64,000 nucleotides of DNA, taken from NCBI RefSeq assembly GCF_025813715.1, contig NZ_CP107532.1:2294001-2358000 (forward strand), read 5' to 3'. Numbering within the stretch: the first letter of the stretch is position 1; each line of letters opens with the position of its first letter. The position numbers and the translations under genes were made by a program. Positions 51,011-60,058 of the stretch are shown piece by piece. The stretch is from Methylobacterium sp. FF17. GTDB lineage: Bacteria; Pseudomonadota; Alphaproteobacteria; Rhizobiales; Beijerinckiaceae. The notes below the pieces were generated by a model. That model worked only from the letters and a program-made list of their open reading frames with translations. It had not been told where the DNA came from and made no database searches.

Positions 51011-51721
51011 TCAGGCCGCGAAGGCAAGCTCAGAGGTGGTGGCGGCCTTGCAGGCGCGGACGCAGGCACGGGCGAGCGCCTCTGTCGCGTCCACCAGCTT
51101 CGTGCGCAACGTCTCTTCGACCGATGCCAGTGCCACGGGGATCTCCGTGCAGGCCATCACGACTTGGCTGCAGCCTGCATCAATCAAGGCTTCAGCCTGC
51201 ACCTGAAGGATATCCGCGGCCCCGGCGATCTGCCCCGCCTTCACCAGACGGATCGCCTGCATCACCGCGTCCTGACCGACCGCGTCAGGCACGCGGCACG
51301 ACAAGCCTTTGCAGGATAGACGCTCCTCATAGAGCCGGCCCTCGATGGTGCTGGTTGTGCCCAGCACACCAATGGAGTCGCCCTTCTGCGCGATCAGCTC
51401 GCAGGTCACTGCGTCCACGATGTGCAGGATGGGAAGCGGCGTCTCATACTGGAGGTCGCGGTGCCACATGTGCGCGGTGTTGCAGGGGATGGCAATGCAG
51501 GTCGCACCTGCAGCCTCCAGCCGCCGCAGGGCGTCGCGCATGGCAGGAAGCGGATCGGCTCCCTCACCCCGGAGCGCGGCGTTGCGGTCCGGGATGTTCG
51601 AGGCGGAGCACACAACCATCGGGATGTGGTCCTGATCGCAAGCCGCAGGGGTATTACGAACGACCTTCGCCATGAAATCGACCGTCGCCATCGGACCCAT
51701 TCCACCAAGCACACCGAGCAT
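51011..51721 (-). CDS. Aspartate/glutamate racemase family protein
   Basis: The 236-residue protein has a start MLGVLGGMGPMATVDFMAKV typical of the Asp/Glu racemase family and two catalytic cysteines, Cys80 in AIPCNTAHMW and Cys191 in VMACTEIPVAL. The family interconverts L- and D-amino acids without cofactor in the cytoplasm. It lies behind a LysR gene on the same strand and opposite to the surrounding flagellar genes, so it is probably a visitor in the operon. The ATG at 51721 starts at the conserved beta strand; a TTG at 51760 is less likely. Confidence 0.9.
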   Translation of the reverse strand: MLGVLGGMGPMATVDFMAKVVRNTPAACDQDHIPMVVCSASNIPDRNAALRGEGADPLPAMRDALRRLEAAGATCIAIPCNTAHMWHRDLQYETPLPILHIVDAVTCELIAQKGDSIGVLGTTSTIEGRLYEERLSCKGLSCRVPDAVGQDAVMQAIRLVKAGQIAGAADILQVQAEALIDAGCSQVVMACTEIPVALASVEETLRTKLVDATEALARACVRACKAATTSELAFAA

Positions 51722-51780
51722 CGCCGCCTCCTGTTGTGCAAGCACGATGCGCGGCGCCAACGGGCGGGTCCAATGCCGTC

Positions 51781-52674
51781 TCAGTCCGGCCTATTCCGAT
51801 CCTGCATAGTTCCGGCGATAGCCTCTGCCGCCTCCCAGACGGCCGACACAGCGGCGCGGCGATGACCGGCATTCCTGTAGAGGCGCACCTCGAGAGGCAT
51901 GGCCTCGCCCAATGCGATCAGCCTGCCTTCGGTCAGTTCAAGCCCGACGAGGCTACGCGGTAGCCACGCCAGTCCATGACCCTCCAGAGCCATGAACTTT
52001 AGCGCCTCGGCCATCGCATTTTCGTTCGTGTGGGCGATCACTGCGGCCGGTCCGCCGGCCTGCGCCTGGGCGAAGGTCGCCACGCGGCCCAAGAAGGAGT
52101 TCTGCGAGTAGCTCAAGAGCGGCAACGGCGCGTCCGCCGCCGCCGGGCTCCGCACGGCCACAAGGCTGTCGGCCCCGACCACCCGGTGTGGGAACTGCAC
52201 AGGGTCGAGCAAGATCGGCACGCTCGGATGGTGGAAGGTTAGCAAGAAGTCGTAGCCGCCCTCAACAACGGCCTGGATGCATGTGTGGAAGTCGTCGGGC
52301 AGCAGTCGGCTTCCCAAGGGCCCGGTCCGAGCCTCGATCTGCCGGAACCAGCGGGGGAAGAAGCTCAAGGCCAGGGTGTGAAGCGCGGCAACCGCTACGG
52401 TCTGCTTGTTCGGTTGGACGCTGGCCTGCAAGGCGGCGCGGCTGCCGTGAAGCATGCGCACGGCTTCCTCGGCCGTCTCGCGGAACTCCCGCCCGGCTGG
52501 CGTCAGCGAGGTCGGATAGGTGCTTCGGTCGATAAGGGCGACCCCGAGCCAGGTCTCCAGTGCCTGGATCCGACGGCTGAAGGCGGATTGGGTGATGTGG
52601 CGCTCCCCGGCCGAGCGCGAGAAATTGCCAGTGCGGGCGAGGCTGACGAAGTCCTCAAGCCATTTCAATTCCAT
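51781..52674 (-). CDS. LysR-type transcriptional regulator
   Basis: The 297-residue protein has the N-terminal winged HTH (MELKWLEDFVSLARTGNFSR, with HITQSAFSRRIQALETWLG) and a substrate-binding domain with two lobes. Length is normal. It lies upstream of the racemase gene on the same strand with a 59-bp gap, so it probably regulates itself and that gene (inference). The region differs in orientation from the flagellar operon it interrupts. Confidence 0.92.
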   Translation of the reverse strand: MELKWLEDFVSLARTGNFSRSAGERHITQSAFSRRIQALETWLGVALIDRSTYPTSLTPAGREFRETAEEAVRMLHGSRAALQASVQPNKQTVAVAALHTLALSFFPRWFRQIEARTGPLGSRLLPDDFHTCIQAVVEGGYDFLLTFHHPSVPILLDPVQFPHRVVGADSLVAVRSPAAADAPLPLLSYSQNSFLGRVATFAQAQAGGPAAVIAHTNENAMAEALKFMALEGHGLAWLPRSLVGLELTEGRLIALGEAMPLEVRLYRNAGHRRAAVSAVWEAAEAIAGTMQDRNRPD

Positions 52675-53008
52675 GATCGTTCGAGACTAACGCGATGGCG
52701 GGGCTGTGACCAACCTCCTGCCGTGCCCAGGAGTCAGGATGATCGACCTCGCACGAATGACTGCTTGCGGAACAGAGGCCAAAGCCCGCTTTCCCACCCA
52801 GGCCGGACCTCGACAGGGTCAAGCTGAACAGGACCAACGCGGAGAAATCTCGCATCTGAGCCCGCCCCAGGGTAGCGGGGCGCTTCGGATCCGGGTCCAC
52901 CGCCTCTGGTCCGGCCCCCGCCATCGCACCACGGCGCAACCTTCACGCAAGGCTGGCGGGTGAGAGGACTGGATCGGATCGCGGATCCGAAGGGGAGCAG
53001 CCCACCGA
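52675..53008. promoter_or_regulatory. Divergent region between LysR gene and fliF
   Basis: No gene is convincing in this 334-bp stretch. It must contain the LysR promoter and a promoter for fliF, since the LysR/racemase pair cuts fliF off from fliP. An inverted repeat, tcggatc-gcg-gatccga at 52974-52990, lies directly before the fliF ribosome site (aggggag, 52991-52997). Confidence 0.5.
52974..52990. promoter_or_regulatory. Inverted repeat just before the fliF ribosome site
   Basis: Seven-base perfect arms tcggatc/gatccga with a 3-bp spacer end one base before the Shine-Dalgarno. In mRNA it could form a small hairpin near the ribosome site; in DNA it could be an operator. Which, if either, cannot be told. 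Confidence 0.35.
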
Positions 53009-54706
53009 ATGTCCGGTCTTCAGCACGCCGAACGGCTCTGGAACAACATCCTCGCGCTCGGCGGACGGCGCATCGCCGCCCTGTCGCTCATCGGCGTGGT
53101 GGTCTTCCTCGCCGTCGGCCTCGGCGCCTATTACCTCAGCCGTCCGGCCCAGGAGCCGCTCTATACGGGCTTGAGCCGCGAGGATGTCGGGCGCATCGGC
53201 AGCGTTCTGAAGGACGCCAACATCCCCTTCGACGTCAGCGCCGACGGCGCCGCCGTGCTCGTGGCCTACGGCCACACCGCCAATGCCCGCATGCTGCTGG
53301 CCGAGAAGGGCCTGCCGCAGAGCTCGAAGTCCGGCTACGAGCTGTTCAACGATCTCGGCTCGCTGGGCATGACCTCGTTCATGCAGGAGGTGACGCGGGT
53401 GCGCGCCCTCGAGGGCGAGATCGCCCGCACCATCCAGGGCATGAAGGGCGTGAAGGCCGCCCGCGTCCACATCGTGCTGCCCGACCGGGGCTCGTTCCGC
53501 CGCGACCAGCAGCCGCCCTCGGCCTCCGTGGTGGTGCGCACCGAGCCCGCCGACGACATCAGCGGCGCCCAGTCGATCCGCCACCTCGTGGCCTCCGCCG
53601 TGCCCGGCATGAAGCCCGACCGCGTCACCGTGATCGGTTCGGACGGTTCGCTCCTGCTCTCGGGCGACGACGCCAACGCGGTGCCCACCGGCAAGATGGC
53701 CACCCTGGAGAAGACCATCGGCAACGAGGTCCAGGACAACATCCGCCGGACGCTGACCCCCTATCTCGGCGTGGGCAACTTCGAGGTCAGCGTCGCGGCG
53801 CGCCTCAACACCGACAAGACGGTGCAGAACGAGACGATCTTCAACCCCGACCAGCGCGTCGAGCGCTCGACCCGCGCCGTGCGCGAGACCGAGAATTCGC
53901 AGAACCGCAACGCCGCCCAGCGCCCGACCTCGGCCCAGGCGAACCTGCCCGACCAGCGCGCCCGCTCGGATGGCAACGACTCGGCCAGCAACGAGACCCA
54001 GAAGCGCGAGGACCTCACGAACTACGAGATCTCCTCGAAGACCATCCAGACGGTGAGCGACGGCTACAACATCAAGCACATCTCCGTGGCGGTCCTCGTC
54101 AACCGGGCGCGGCTGGCCTCGCTCGCCGGTCCCGAGGCGAGCAAGGCCGCCATCGACGCGCAGGTCGCCGAGATCGAGCAGCTCGTCGGCTCGGCCGCCG
54201 GCTTCAACAAGGAGCGCGGCGACAACGTGAAGGTCGCCGCCGTCGGCTTCGTCAACGACGGCCAGCCCCTGGAGCCCGTGGCGCCGCTGAGCCTCACCGA
54301 GGTGCTGATGCGCCAGTCGGCCACCCTCATCAACGCCGGCACCATCCTGCTCGTGGCGGGCCTGCTGATCTGGTTCGGCCTGCGCCCGGCCATGCGCGCC
54401 ATCCTGGAGATCCCGGCGGCGCAGCAGGAGGAGGCGCTGGCGCTCGCCGCCACGGAGGCGCAGGCGCTGGCGGCGAACGGGCCGAACGCGGCGCTCGCCG
54501 CCCCCGGCGCCCCGGCGCAGGTCGGCCTCAACGGCGACGCGCCCGGCCTCCCCGCACCGGGCCAGAGCCCCGTCGCCAGCATGATCGAAGACCTCGCCGA
54601 GAAGCTGAACCGCACGCCGCAGAAGAGACTGGAGCAGATGATCGAGTCCGACGAGGCCCAGGCCGCCGAGATCCTGAAGCGCTGGCTCCAGCGTGAGGCC
54701 GCGTGA
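53009..54706 (+). CDS. fliF: Flagellar MS-ring protein FliF
   Basis: The 565-residue protein has TM1 at about 22-44, ring-building motifs in the periplasmic part (LYTGLSREDVGRIGSVLKDA, GYELFNDLGSLGMTSFMQEV), a Ser/Arg-rich linker region near 300-330, TM2 near 440-460 and a C-terminal FliG-binding tail (NRTPQKRLEQMIESDEAQAA). It forms the MS ring in the inner membrane, the first structure of the basal body. The fliH gene overlaps its stop by one base. Confidence 0.96.
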   Translation: MSGLQHAERLWNNILALGGRRIAALSLIGVVVFLAVGLGAYYLSRPAQEPLYTGLSREDVGRIGSVLKDANIPFDVSADGAAVLVAYGHTANARMLLAEKGLPQSSKSGYELFNDLGSLGMTSFMQEVTRVRALEGEIARTIQGMKGVKAARVHIVLPDRGSFRRDQQPPSASVVVRTEPADDISGAQSIRHLVASAVPGMKPDRVTVIGSDGSLLLSGDDANAVPTGKMATLEKTIGNEVQDNIRRTLTPYLGVGNFEVSVAARLNTDKTVQNETIFNPDQRVERSTRAVRETENSQNRNAAQRPTSAQANLPDQRARSDGNDSASNETQKREDLTNYEISSKTIQTVSDGYNIKHISVAVLVNRARLASLAGPEASKAAIDAQVAEIEQLVGSAAGFNKERGDNVKVAAVGFVNDGQPLEPVAPLSLTEVLMRQSATLINAGTILLVAGLLIWFGLRPAMRAILEIPAAQQEEALALAATEAQALAANGPNAALAAPGAPAQVGLNGDAPGLPAPGQSPVASMIEDLAEKLNRTPQKRLEQMIESDEAQAAEILKRWLQREAA

Positions 54707-55389
54707 TGGCCGCCGCGATCGCACGCTTCCTGCCCGACTTCTCCGACGCCGCCGCGCCGGCGCCCGCCAACCCGCTCGCCCGGCCCGCGTCGCGCGCCAC
54801 GGACGGGCTCGCCGCCCTGCTGCGCAAGCCGCCGGCCCCCGTCGAGGCGCCCGAGGACCGCGCGGCGCAGCTTCGCGCCGCCGAGGCGAAGGGCCTGGAA
54901 CGCGGCCTGGAGCGGGGCCGTGAACTCGGCCGGGCCGAGGCGGCCGCCGAGGCCGCTTCCCTGCTCGCCGGCCTGCAGGCCGACCACGACGCCCGCCTCG
55001 CGGAGATGCGCGAGGCCTGGTGCACGCAGGAGGGCGACCGCCTCGCGAGCGGCTTCGCCGACGCCCTCCAGGCCCTCGGCGCCGGCCTCACCGACCGCGT
55101 CGGACACCTCCTCGTGCCCGTGCTCACCGAGTCGCTCCGGCGCCAGGCCGTGGACGAACTCGCCCAGAGCCTCGCCCGCATCCTCGGGGATGCCCGCGCG
55201 CCCGTGCGGGTGAGCGGTCCGGCGGACCTTCTCGACGCGGTGGCGGGCCGGCTCGGGCCCTTCGAGCCCGCCGTGGAATTCGTGGCCGCCGACACCGCCG
55301 ACGTGGCGGTCCAGGCCGACCAGACCGTGATCGAGACCCAGCTCGGCGCCTGGGGCAGCCTGATGGCGGACGCGGTGCGGGGATCCTGA
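54706..55389 (+). CDS. fliH: FliH-like flagellar assembly protein
   Basis: The 227-residue protein has a helical, Ala/Glu-rich middle with a GxxxG-style run (KGLERGLERGRELGRAEAAA, about 65-84), which is a FliH hallmark, and a C-terminal domain (VAVQADQTVIETQLGAWGSL) of FliH/YscL type. FliH holds FliI in check and brings it to the gate. FliI is encoded 27 kb away at 27008. The gene symbol is assigned from pattern and position between fliF and motB. Confidence 0.75.
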   Translation: MAAAIARFLPDFSDAAAPAPANPLARPASRATDGLAALLRKPPAPVEAPEDRAAQLRAAEAKGLERGLERGRELGRAEAAAEAASLLAGLQADHDARLAEMREAWCTQEGDRLASGFADALQALGAGLTDRVGHLLVPVLTESLRRQAVDELAQSLARILGDARAPVRVSGPADLLDAVAGRLGPFEPAVEFVAADTADVAVQADQTVIETQLGAWGSLMADAVRGS

Positions 55390-55392
55390 GGC

Positions 55393-56760
55393 ATGGCCGA
55401 CGACGCCCACCACGAGATCATCATCATCCGGCGCCACGGCGACCACGAGGACGGGCACCACGGCGGCGCCTGGAAGATCGCGCTCGCCGACTTCATGACG
55501 GCGATGATGGCGCTGTTCCTGGTGCTGTGGCTGATCGGCTCCACCACCAAGGAGACGAAATCGGCCATCGCCGAGTACTTCAACCCGGTCAAGCTGGCCG
55601 ATGTCAGCTTCGACCGGAAGGGCCTGCGCGATCCGCAGAACAAGCCCGGCGAGGCGACACCCGAGGAGGGCAAGCCCGATGGCGGAACCGGCGAGGGCCG
55701 CACGGAGGGCAAGGGCGCGTCCGGGCCGCCCGGCAGCCGCTCCCGCGAGGCCGCCCTGTTCCAGGACCCCTACGCGGTGCTGGCCAAGCTCGCGGCCGAG
55801 GTCGAGCCCGGTCCGGAGACCGCCTCCGCCGATGCGGTGGTGACCGAGAACGGAGAGGCCGGCATCCGGGGCGGCGAGGCCGCGCGCGATCCCTTCGACC
55901 CGCTCTACTGGCAGGTCGCGCCGCTGGCCAAGACCCGCACCGAGCAGGCCGGCGCCACCGGCACGGTGACGCCCCAGCCGCAGGAGAGCCGCCCCGACGC
56001 CCGCTCGGCCTCGCCCGGCGCGAAGCCGGCGCCGATCAAGCTCGCCTCGGCGCTGCCCGGCGAAGGGGACACCAAGATCCTGGCCCTGCTGCCCAAGCCG
56101 GCGCCCAAGCCCGAGGCGACCCCCGCCGCCAAGGAGGCGAAGGCCGACACGGTCTCCAAGGAGGCGAAGGCCGACACGGCAGGCAAGGAGGCGAAGGCCG
56201 ACACGGCGGGCAAGGAGGCGAAGGTCGATCCCGTCACCAAGGAAGCCAAGGCCGATCAGGCCGTCCGGGACGCCAAGACGGCCACCGACGCGGCCGAGGA
56301 CGCCGCGATGGCCGAGATCAAGGCCGAGATCGCCCGGATCCTTCCGACGCAGGGCACCCCCGCACCCCGGGCCGAGGTCCGGCGCACCGGCGAGGGCATC
56401 CTCATCAGCCTGACCGACGAGGTGAACTTCACCATGTTCGGCGTGGGCTCGGCCGAACCCCAGGCCAAGGTGGTGCGTGCCCTGGAGCAGGTCGCCCGCA
56501 TCCTCAAGGACCGTCCCGGCCGGATCGTCGTGCGCGGCCATACCGACGCGCGCCCCTTCCGCTCGGAGGTCTACGACAACTGGCGCCTGTCCTCGGCCCG
56601 CGCCCAGATGGCGTCCTACATGCTCGTGCGCGGCGGCGTCGCGGATGCGCGCCTGGAGCGCATCGAGGGCTATGCCGACCGCCAGCCGCGCAACCCGGCG
56701 GACCCCAAGGCCGCCGAGAACCGCCGCATCGAGATCCTCCTGCGGGGACGGCCCGAATGA
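55393..56760 (+). CDS. motB: Stator protein MotB with an extended repeat linker
   Basis: The 455-residue protein has a membrane helix at about 28-50 with Asp33 (ALADFMTAMM), the residue that carries protons in MotB. A linker of about 270 residues follows and includes 9-residue KEAKADTAG-type repeats (about 247-290). The C-terminal OmpA-like peptidoglycan-binding domain (IVVRGHTDARPFRSEVYDNW, then RRIEILLRG) lies at about 370-450. Enteric MotB is near 310 residues. MotA is not in this window. motC overlaps by a few bases, as in Sinorhizobium. Confidence 0.93.
   Translation: MADDAHHEIIIIRRHGDHEDGHHGGAWKIALADFMTAMMALFLVLWLIGSTTKETKSAIAEYFNPVKLADVSFDRKGLRDPQNKPGEATPEEGKPDGGTGEGRTEGKGASGPPGSRSREAALFQDPYAVLAKLAAEVEPGPETASADAVVTENGEAGIRGGEAARDPFDPLYWQVAPLAKTRTEQAGATGTVTPQPQESRPDARSASPGAKPAPIKLASALPGEGDTKILALLPKPAPKPEATPAAKEAKADTVSKEAKADTAGKEAKADTAGKEAKVDPVTKEAKADQAVRDAKTATDAAEDAAMAEIKAEIARILPTQGTPAPRAEVRRTGEGILISLTDEVNFTMFGVGSAEPQAKVVRALEQVARILKDRPGRIVVRGHTDARPFRSEVYDNWRLSSARAQMASYMLVRGGVADARLERIEGYADRQPRNPADPKAAENRRIEILLRGRPE
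56131..56265 (+). repeat. 27-bp tandem repeat in the motB linker
   Basis: Five units of 9 codons encode KEAKADTVS, KEAKADTAG, KEAKADTAG, KEAKVDPVT and KEAKADQAV, followed by a decayed sixth. The unit of 27 bp keeps frame, so copy number could vary without breaking MotB but would change the length of the periplasmic tether. Confidence 0.9.
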
Positions 56761-57998
56761 TGCGCGCCGCCCTGGAGGGCCTGGTGCGGATCCTCGGCGC
56801 GGCCTGCCTGATCGCGGCGGTCGCGGGCCCCGCCCGGGCCGCCGATTCCCACGGGAGCGGCGCCGGCGAGGCCGCGGCCCCGATCGAACCGCTTCCGGTC
56901 AAGCCCTATCCGGTCCCGGTCGAACTCCTGCGCACCCTGCAACTGCTGCAGGACCGGATCGCCCAGGGCTCGGCCCAGGCGCATCACGGCCAGCGGGCGC
57001 TGCTGGCCCATGCCGAGTCGCGCATGCTCGCCCTCGAGCCCGAGACCTGGGCGGAGGTCGTGAACCTGCGCGCGGCCGTCACCTTCGCGCTCAGCGGCGG
57101 CGGGCCGACCCTGCTGCGCCACCTCGTCGCCTCGGGCAAGGTGCAGGAGCCCGAGACGAAGCTGCTCTTCGGCGCGCTCGCCTACCTGGAGGGGCGCGAG
57201 AAGGAGGCCCGCGCCCTGCTGGTCAAGATCGACCCGCTCTTGATGCCCGTGAGTCTCGGCGCGCAACTCGCCATGGCGCAATCCGCCCTCGTCGTGCGCG
57301 ACGACCCGACCCAGTCGATCCGCCTCCTCGACCTCGCCCGCCTGCTCGCGCCCGGCACCCTGGTGGAGGAGGGCGCCCTGCGCCGCGAGATCTTCGTGCT
57401 GGCCCAGGCCAACGACCTCACGAAGTTCGAGGCGCTGTCGATCCAGTACCTGCGCCGCTTCCGCCACTCGGTCTATGCGGGCAACTTCCGCCAGCGCTTC
57501 GCCGCCGCCCTGACCCGCCTCGACTTCACCGGCGAGGACGCGCGCTTCGGCCGCCTGCAGGCCATGCTCGACGAGGTCGAGGTCGAGGGCCGGCGCGAAC
57601 TGTACCTCCTCGTCGCCCGCGCCGCCGTGGACCAGGGCAAGACCGGAACGGCGGTGTTCGCCGCCGAGCGCAGCCTCACCCTCGCCGGGACCGGCTCCGT
57701 GGAGGCGATGCGCGCGCGGCTCTACCGGGCCGCCGCCCTCATCGTGACGGAGGGGCGCTTCGAGGAATGCGTCGAGACCCTGCGCATGACCGACCGCGGC
57801 CTGCTGGAGCCCGCCGACCGCGACCTCCTCGACGCGGCCCTGTCCACCGCCCGCGAGATCCGCGCGGCGGCCCCCGGCCTCGCGGGCTCCGAGGGCGAAC
57901 CCACCGGGCCCCGCGTGGTGCCCGTGGCGCCCGCCATCGCCCGCGCCCAGGGCGCCATCGGGCGCATCGACGAGATCATGCGGAGGAGCGAGCGTTGA
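56757..57998 (+). CDS. motC: Periplasmic motility protein MotC
   Basis: The 413-residue protein has a signal peptide (about 1-28; GAACLIAAVAGPARA) and MotC blocks: VKPYPVPVELLRTLQLLQDR, VVNLRAAVTFALSGGGPTLL, and LSIQYLRRFRHSVYAGNFRQ. In Sinorhizobium MotC is a periplasmic protein that binds MotB and is needed for rotation; MotE (47838) helps fold it. The ATG at 56757 overlaps the motB stop; ATG 56760 is equivalent. The fliK start (TTG) overlaps its end. Confidence 0.93.
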   Translation: MMRAALEGLVRILGAACLIAAVAGPARAADSHGSGAGEAAAPIEPLPVKPYPVPVELLRTLQLLQDRIAQGSAQAHHGQRALLAHAESRMLALEPETWAEVVNLRAAVTFALSGGGPTLLRHLVASGKVQEPETKLLFGALAYLEGREKEARALLVKIDPLLMPVSLGAQLAMAQSALVVRDDPTQSIRLLDLARLLAPGTLVEEGALRREIFVLAQANDLTKFEALSIQYLRRFRHSVYAGNFRQRFAAALTRLDFTGEDARFGRLQAMLDEVEVEGRRELYLLVARAAVDQGKTGTAVFAAERSLTLAGTGSVEAMRARLYRAAALIVTEGRFEECVETLRMTDRGLLEPADRDLLDAALSTAREIRAAAPGLAGSEGEPTGPRVVPVAPAIARAQGAIGRIDEIMRRSER

Positions 57999-60058
57999 AC
58001 ACCCTCGGTGCCACCAACCCCGGACGTAACCCCACCCTGGAGATCGCGGCCGCGCGCGGACCCGACCCGGAGGCGGGGGAGGGCGCCTCCGGCGTCTTCG
58101 GGGCCGTGCTCGGGGCCCTGCGGAGCGCGGCCGCGTCGGACCCGGCGGCGGTTCCCTCGAATCCCGACCGCCCCGCCGGACGGCGCGAGGAGGCGGCCGA
58201 GGCCGCGGTCCCGCCGGGGCCGGGTGAGGCGGTGGATCCGCTGTTCCTGCTCGCCGCCGTGGCGCCGTTGCTGCCGGGCGCCGCCGCGCCTCAGCGTCTG
58301 CCGGATTCCCTCGCGACCCTCGTCGCCCGCGCCGTGCCGGCCGGCCTTCCGGGGGGCCCGCCCGCCGCAGGGACGCCCGCCGCGACCGGTTCGACGGCTC
58401 TGCTCCCGACCTCCGCGGAGGCCGTGGGCACCGTGGCCCAGGAGACGCGGACCCGCGTCACCGTCCTGCGCCGGGAAACGCATTTCGCGCCGGTGCTGCC
58501 CCAGACCCTCGCGACCCCTTTCGCGACACCCTCGCCAGCCTCCTTGTCGGCCTCCTTGGCGGCCCCCGCACAGGCCGGTGCCACGATGCCGGTCCTCGGC
58601 GGGCCGCCTGAAGGGCTCCTGCCATCCTTGCCGCAACGCGCCGGCCTCCTGCCAGAGGCCGGAGCCGATCCGCTGCCGATGCCGGCCGCGATGCCGGCCC
58701 TCGCGCAGCCCGGACCGGCCGCGTCGGCGGCGCTCGGGGCCCGCGTCGCGATCCCGGCCGCCGCTGGATCGACCGAGGCTACCGGGGACACCGCGGCGAC
58801 GCTGGCTGCCGGCGTGCCGATCCCGCCCGTGACACCGCCCTCGAACGCGTCCGCCACCGACGCGGGCGCGACGCGGGATCCGCGTTTTCCGCCGGTGGCC
58901 CATGCTTCTCCGATGTCCGCATCCCCGATGTCCGCCTCCCCGATGTCCGCATCCGCCACGGCATCCCTGGCGCCCGCATCCCTGGCGCCGGATGGGCGGG
59001 CAACCGCGATGTCCCCCGGTTCGCCGGAGAAAGCCGTCCCGGAATCCGTGCCTGCCGAACTTGCTTCCTCCGGGGACGCATCGGACCGGGACGCGGCCGC
59101 GCACCTGACGGGGATCCGGCCCTCGACCGTCGCCGGCCCGACGCCTCCTCCGAGCGCCACTCCCACCGAGCCGCCGGCCGTGCTTCGGTCGGCGTTCCCC
59201 CAGACCGAGCCGGCAGCAGCTCCGGCGACCCTCGGATACGGGCCCGTGCCGGGCTCCGCAGACGCCGCCACCGCCGCGCAGGATGCACCGGTCGGGGATG
59301 TGCCGGTTCCGGCGCCCGGCGTGATGCGCCACGCCGATGCCGTCCCGGTTCGCCCGCCCGGCCAGATCGTGAGCGGCGTGCCGGCGCCCGCCTCACCATC
59401 GCACGGCCTGGACGTCGGCTCGCGCCGCTCCGCCGAGGCCGGATCCGCGACGCCGGCTGAGACCGCCGCGACCGTTCCGGCACCGGGTGGCGCCTCCGGC
59501 CAGCCGGCCGCGACCCTGCTCGATGCGGCGCCGGCCCTGAGCCTGCCCGGGACCGCGCCCGCCGCGTCGGCGCCGGCGCAGCAGGTCGCGGCCGCCGTGC
59601 TGGGGCAGCTGCCGCGCGGGCTCGCCGCTGCGACGCCGGGCGCCTCGGGCCTCGACGGCCCCCTGCGGCTCCTCACGCTCCAGCTTCATCCTGCGGATCT
59701 CGGGACCGTCCTGGTGCGGATGCGCCTGCGCGACGGCCAGCTCGAGATGAGCCTGCAGGCCAGCCGCGAGGACACGGCGGCCCTGCTGCGGGAAGGGGGC
59801 GAGATCCTCACCGAACTCCTGCGCCAGGGCGGCTACCAGCCCGAGCGCCTGACCATCGTGGGCGGCCCGCCGCCACCCACCGTGGCGAGTGAGGCGCAGG
59901 CCTTCGCGCCGCGCGCCGATGCCGGCCCGAACCAGTCCCTGCCCGACCCGTCGGGGCGCCGCCAGCCCGAGGGCCGTCCGGCCCCCCCGTCCGAAACCCG
60001 AGAGCGGATCCATGAGAGCGTTTCGACTAACCCTGACCGCAGCGGCGTTTACCTCTAG
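57995..60058 (+). CDS. fliK: Flagellar hook-length control protein FliK
   Basis: The 687-residue protein has a long Ala/Pro-rich N-terminal part (the secreted measuring ruler) and the C-terminal hook-control domain at about 550-620 (RLLTLQLHPADLGTVLVRMR, then LREGGEILTELLRQGGYQPE). It starts at a TTG (57995) that overlaps the motC stop (TTGA) and is preceded by a good ribosome site (ggaggag). No earlier in-frame ATG fits. It contains three SPMSA repeats (58907-58951). It ends inside the next gene. Confidence 0.92.
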   Translation: MNTLGATNPGRNPTLEIAAARGPDPEAGEGASGVFGAVLGALRSAAASDPAAVPSNPDRPAGRREEAAEAAVPPGPGEAVDPLFLLAAVAPLLPGAAAPQRLPDSLATLVARAVPAGLPGGPPAAGTPAATGSTALLPTSAEAVGTVAQETRTRVTVLRRETHFAPVLPQTLATPFATPSPASLSASLAAPAQAGATMPVLGGPPEGLLPSLPQRAGLLPEAGADPLPMPAAMPALAQPGPAASAALGARVAIPAAAGSTEATGDTAATLAAGVPIPPVTPPSNASATDAGATRDPRFPPVAHASPMSASPMSASPMSASATASLAPASLAPDGRATAMSPGSPEKAVPESVPAELASSGDASDRDAAAHLTGIRPSTVAGPTPPPSATPTEPPAVLRSAFPQTEPAAAPATLGYGPVPGSADAATAAQDAPVGDVPVPAPGVMRHADAVPVRPPGQIVSGVPAPASPSHGLDVGSRRSAEAGSATPAETAATVPAPGGASGQPAATLLDAAPALSLPGTAPAASAPAQQVAAAVLGQLPRGLAAATPGASGLDGPLRLLTLQLHPADLGTVLVRMRLRDGQLEMSLQASREDTAALLREGGEILTELLRQGGYQPERLTIVGGPPPPTVASEAQAFAPRADAGPNQSLPDPSGRRQPEGRPAPPSETRERIHESVSTNPDRSGVYL
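58907..58951 (+). repeat. 15-bp tandem repeat in fliK
   Basis: Three units, tctccgatgtccgca (58907-58921), tccccgatgtccgcc and tccccgatgtccgca (to 58951), encode SPMSA three times. The repeat lies in the low-complexity ruler region, where length change would alter the ruler but keep frame. Confidence 0.9.

Noticed and set aside
52655..52963. Short open frames between the LysR gene and fliF, considered as a transposase remnant at the insertion point
   Set aside because: No transposase motif, terminal inverted repeat or target duplication could be recognised.
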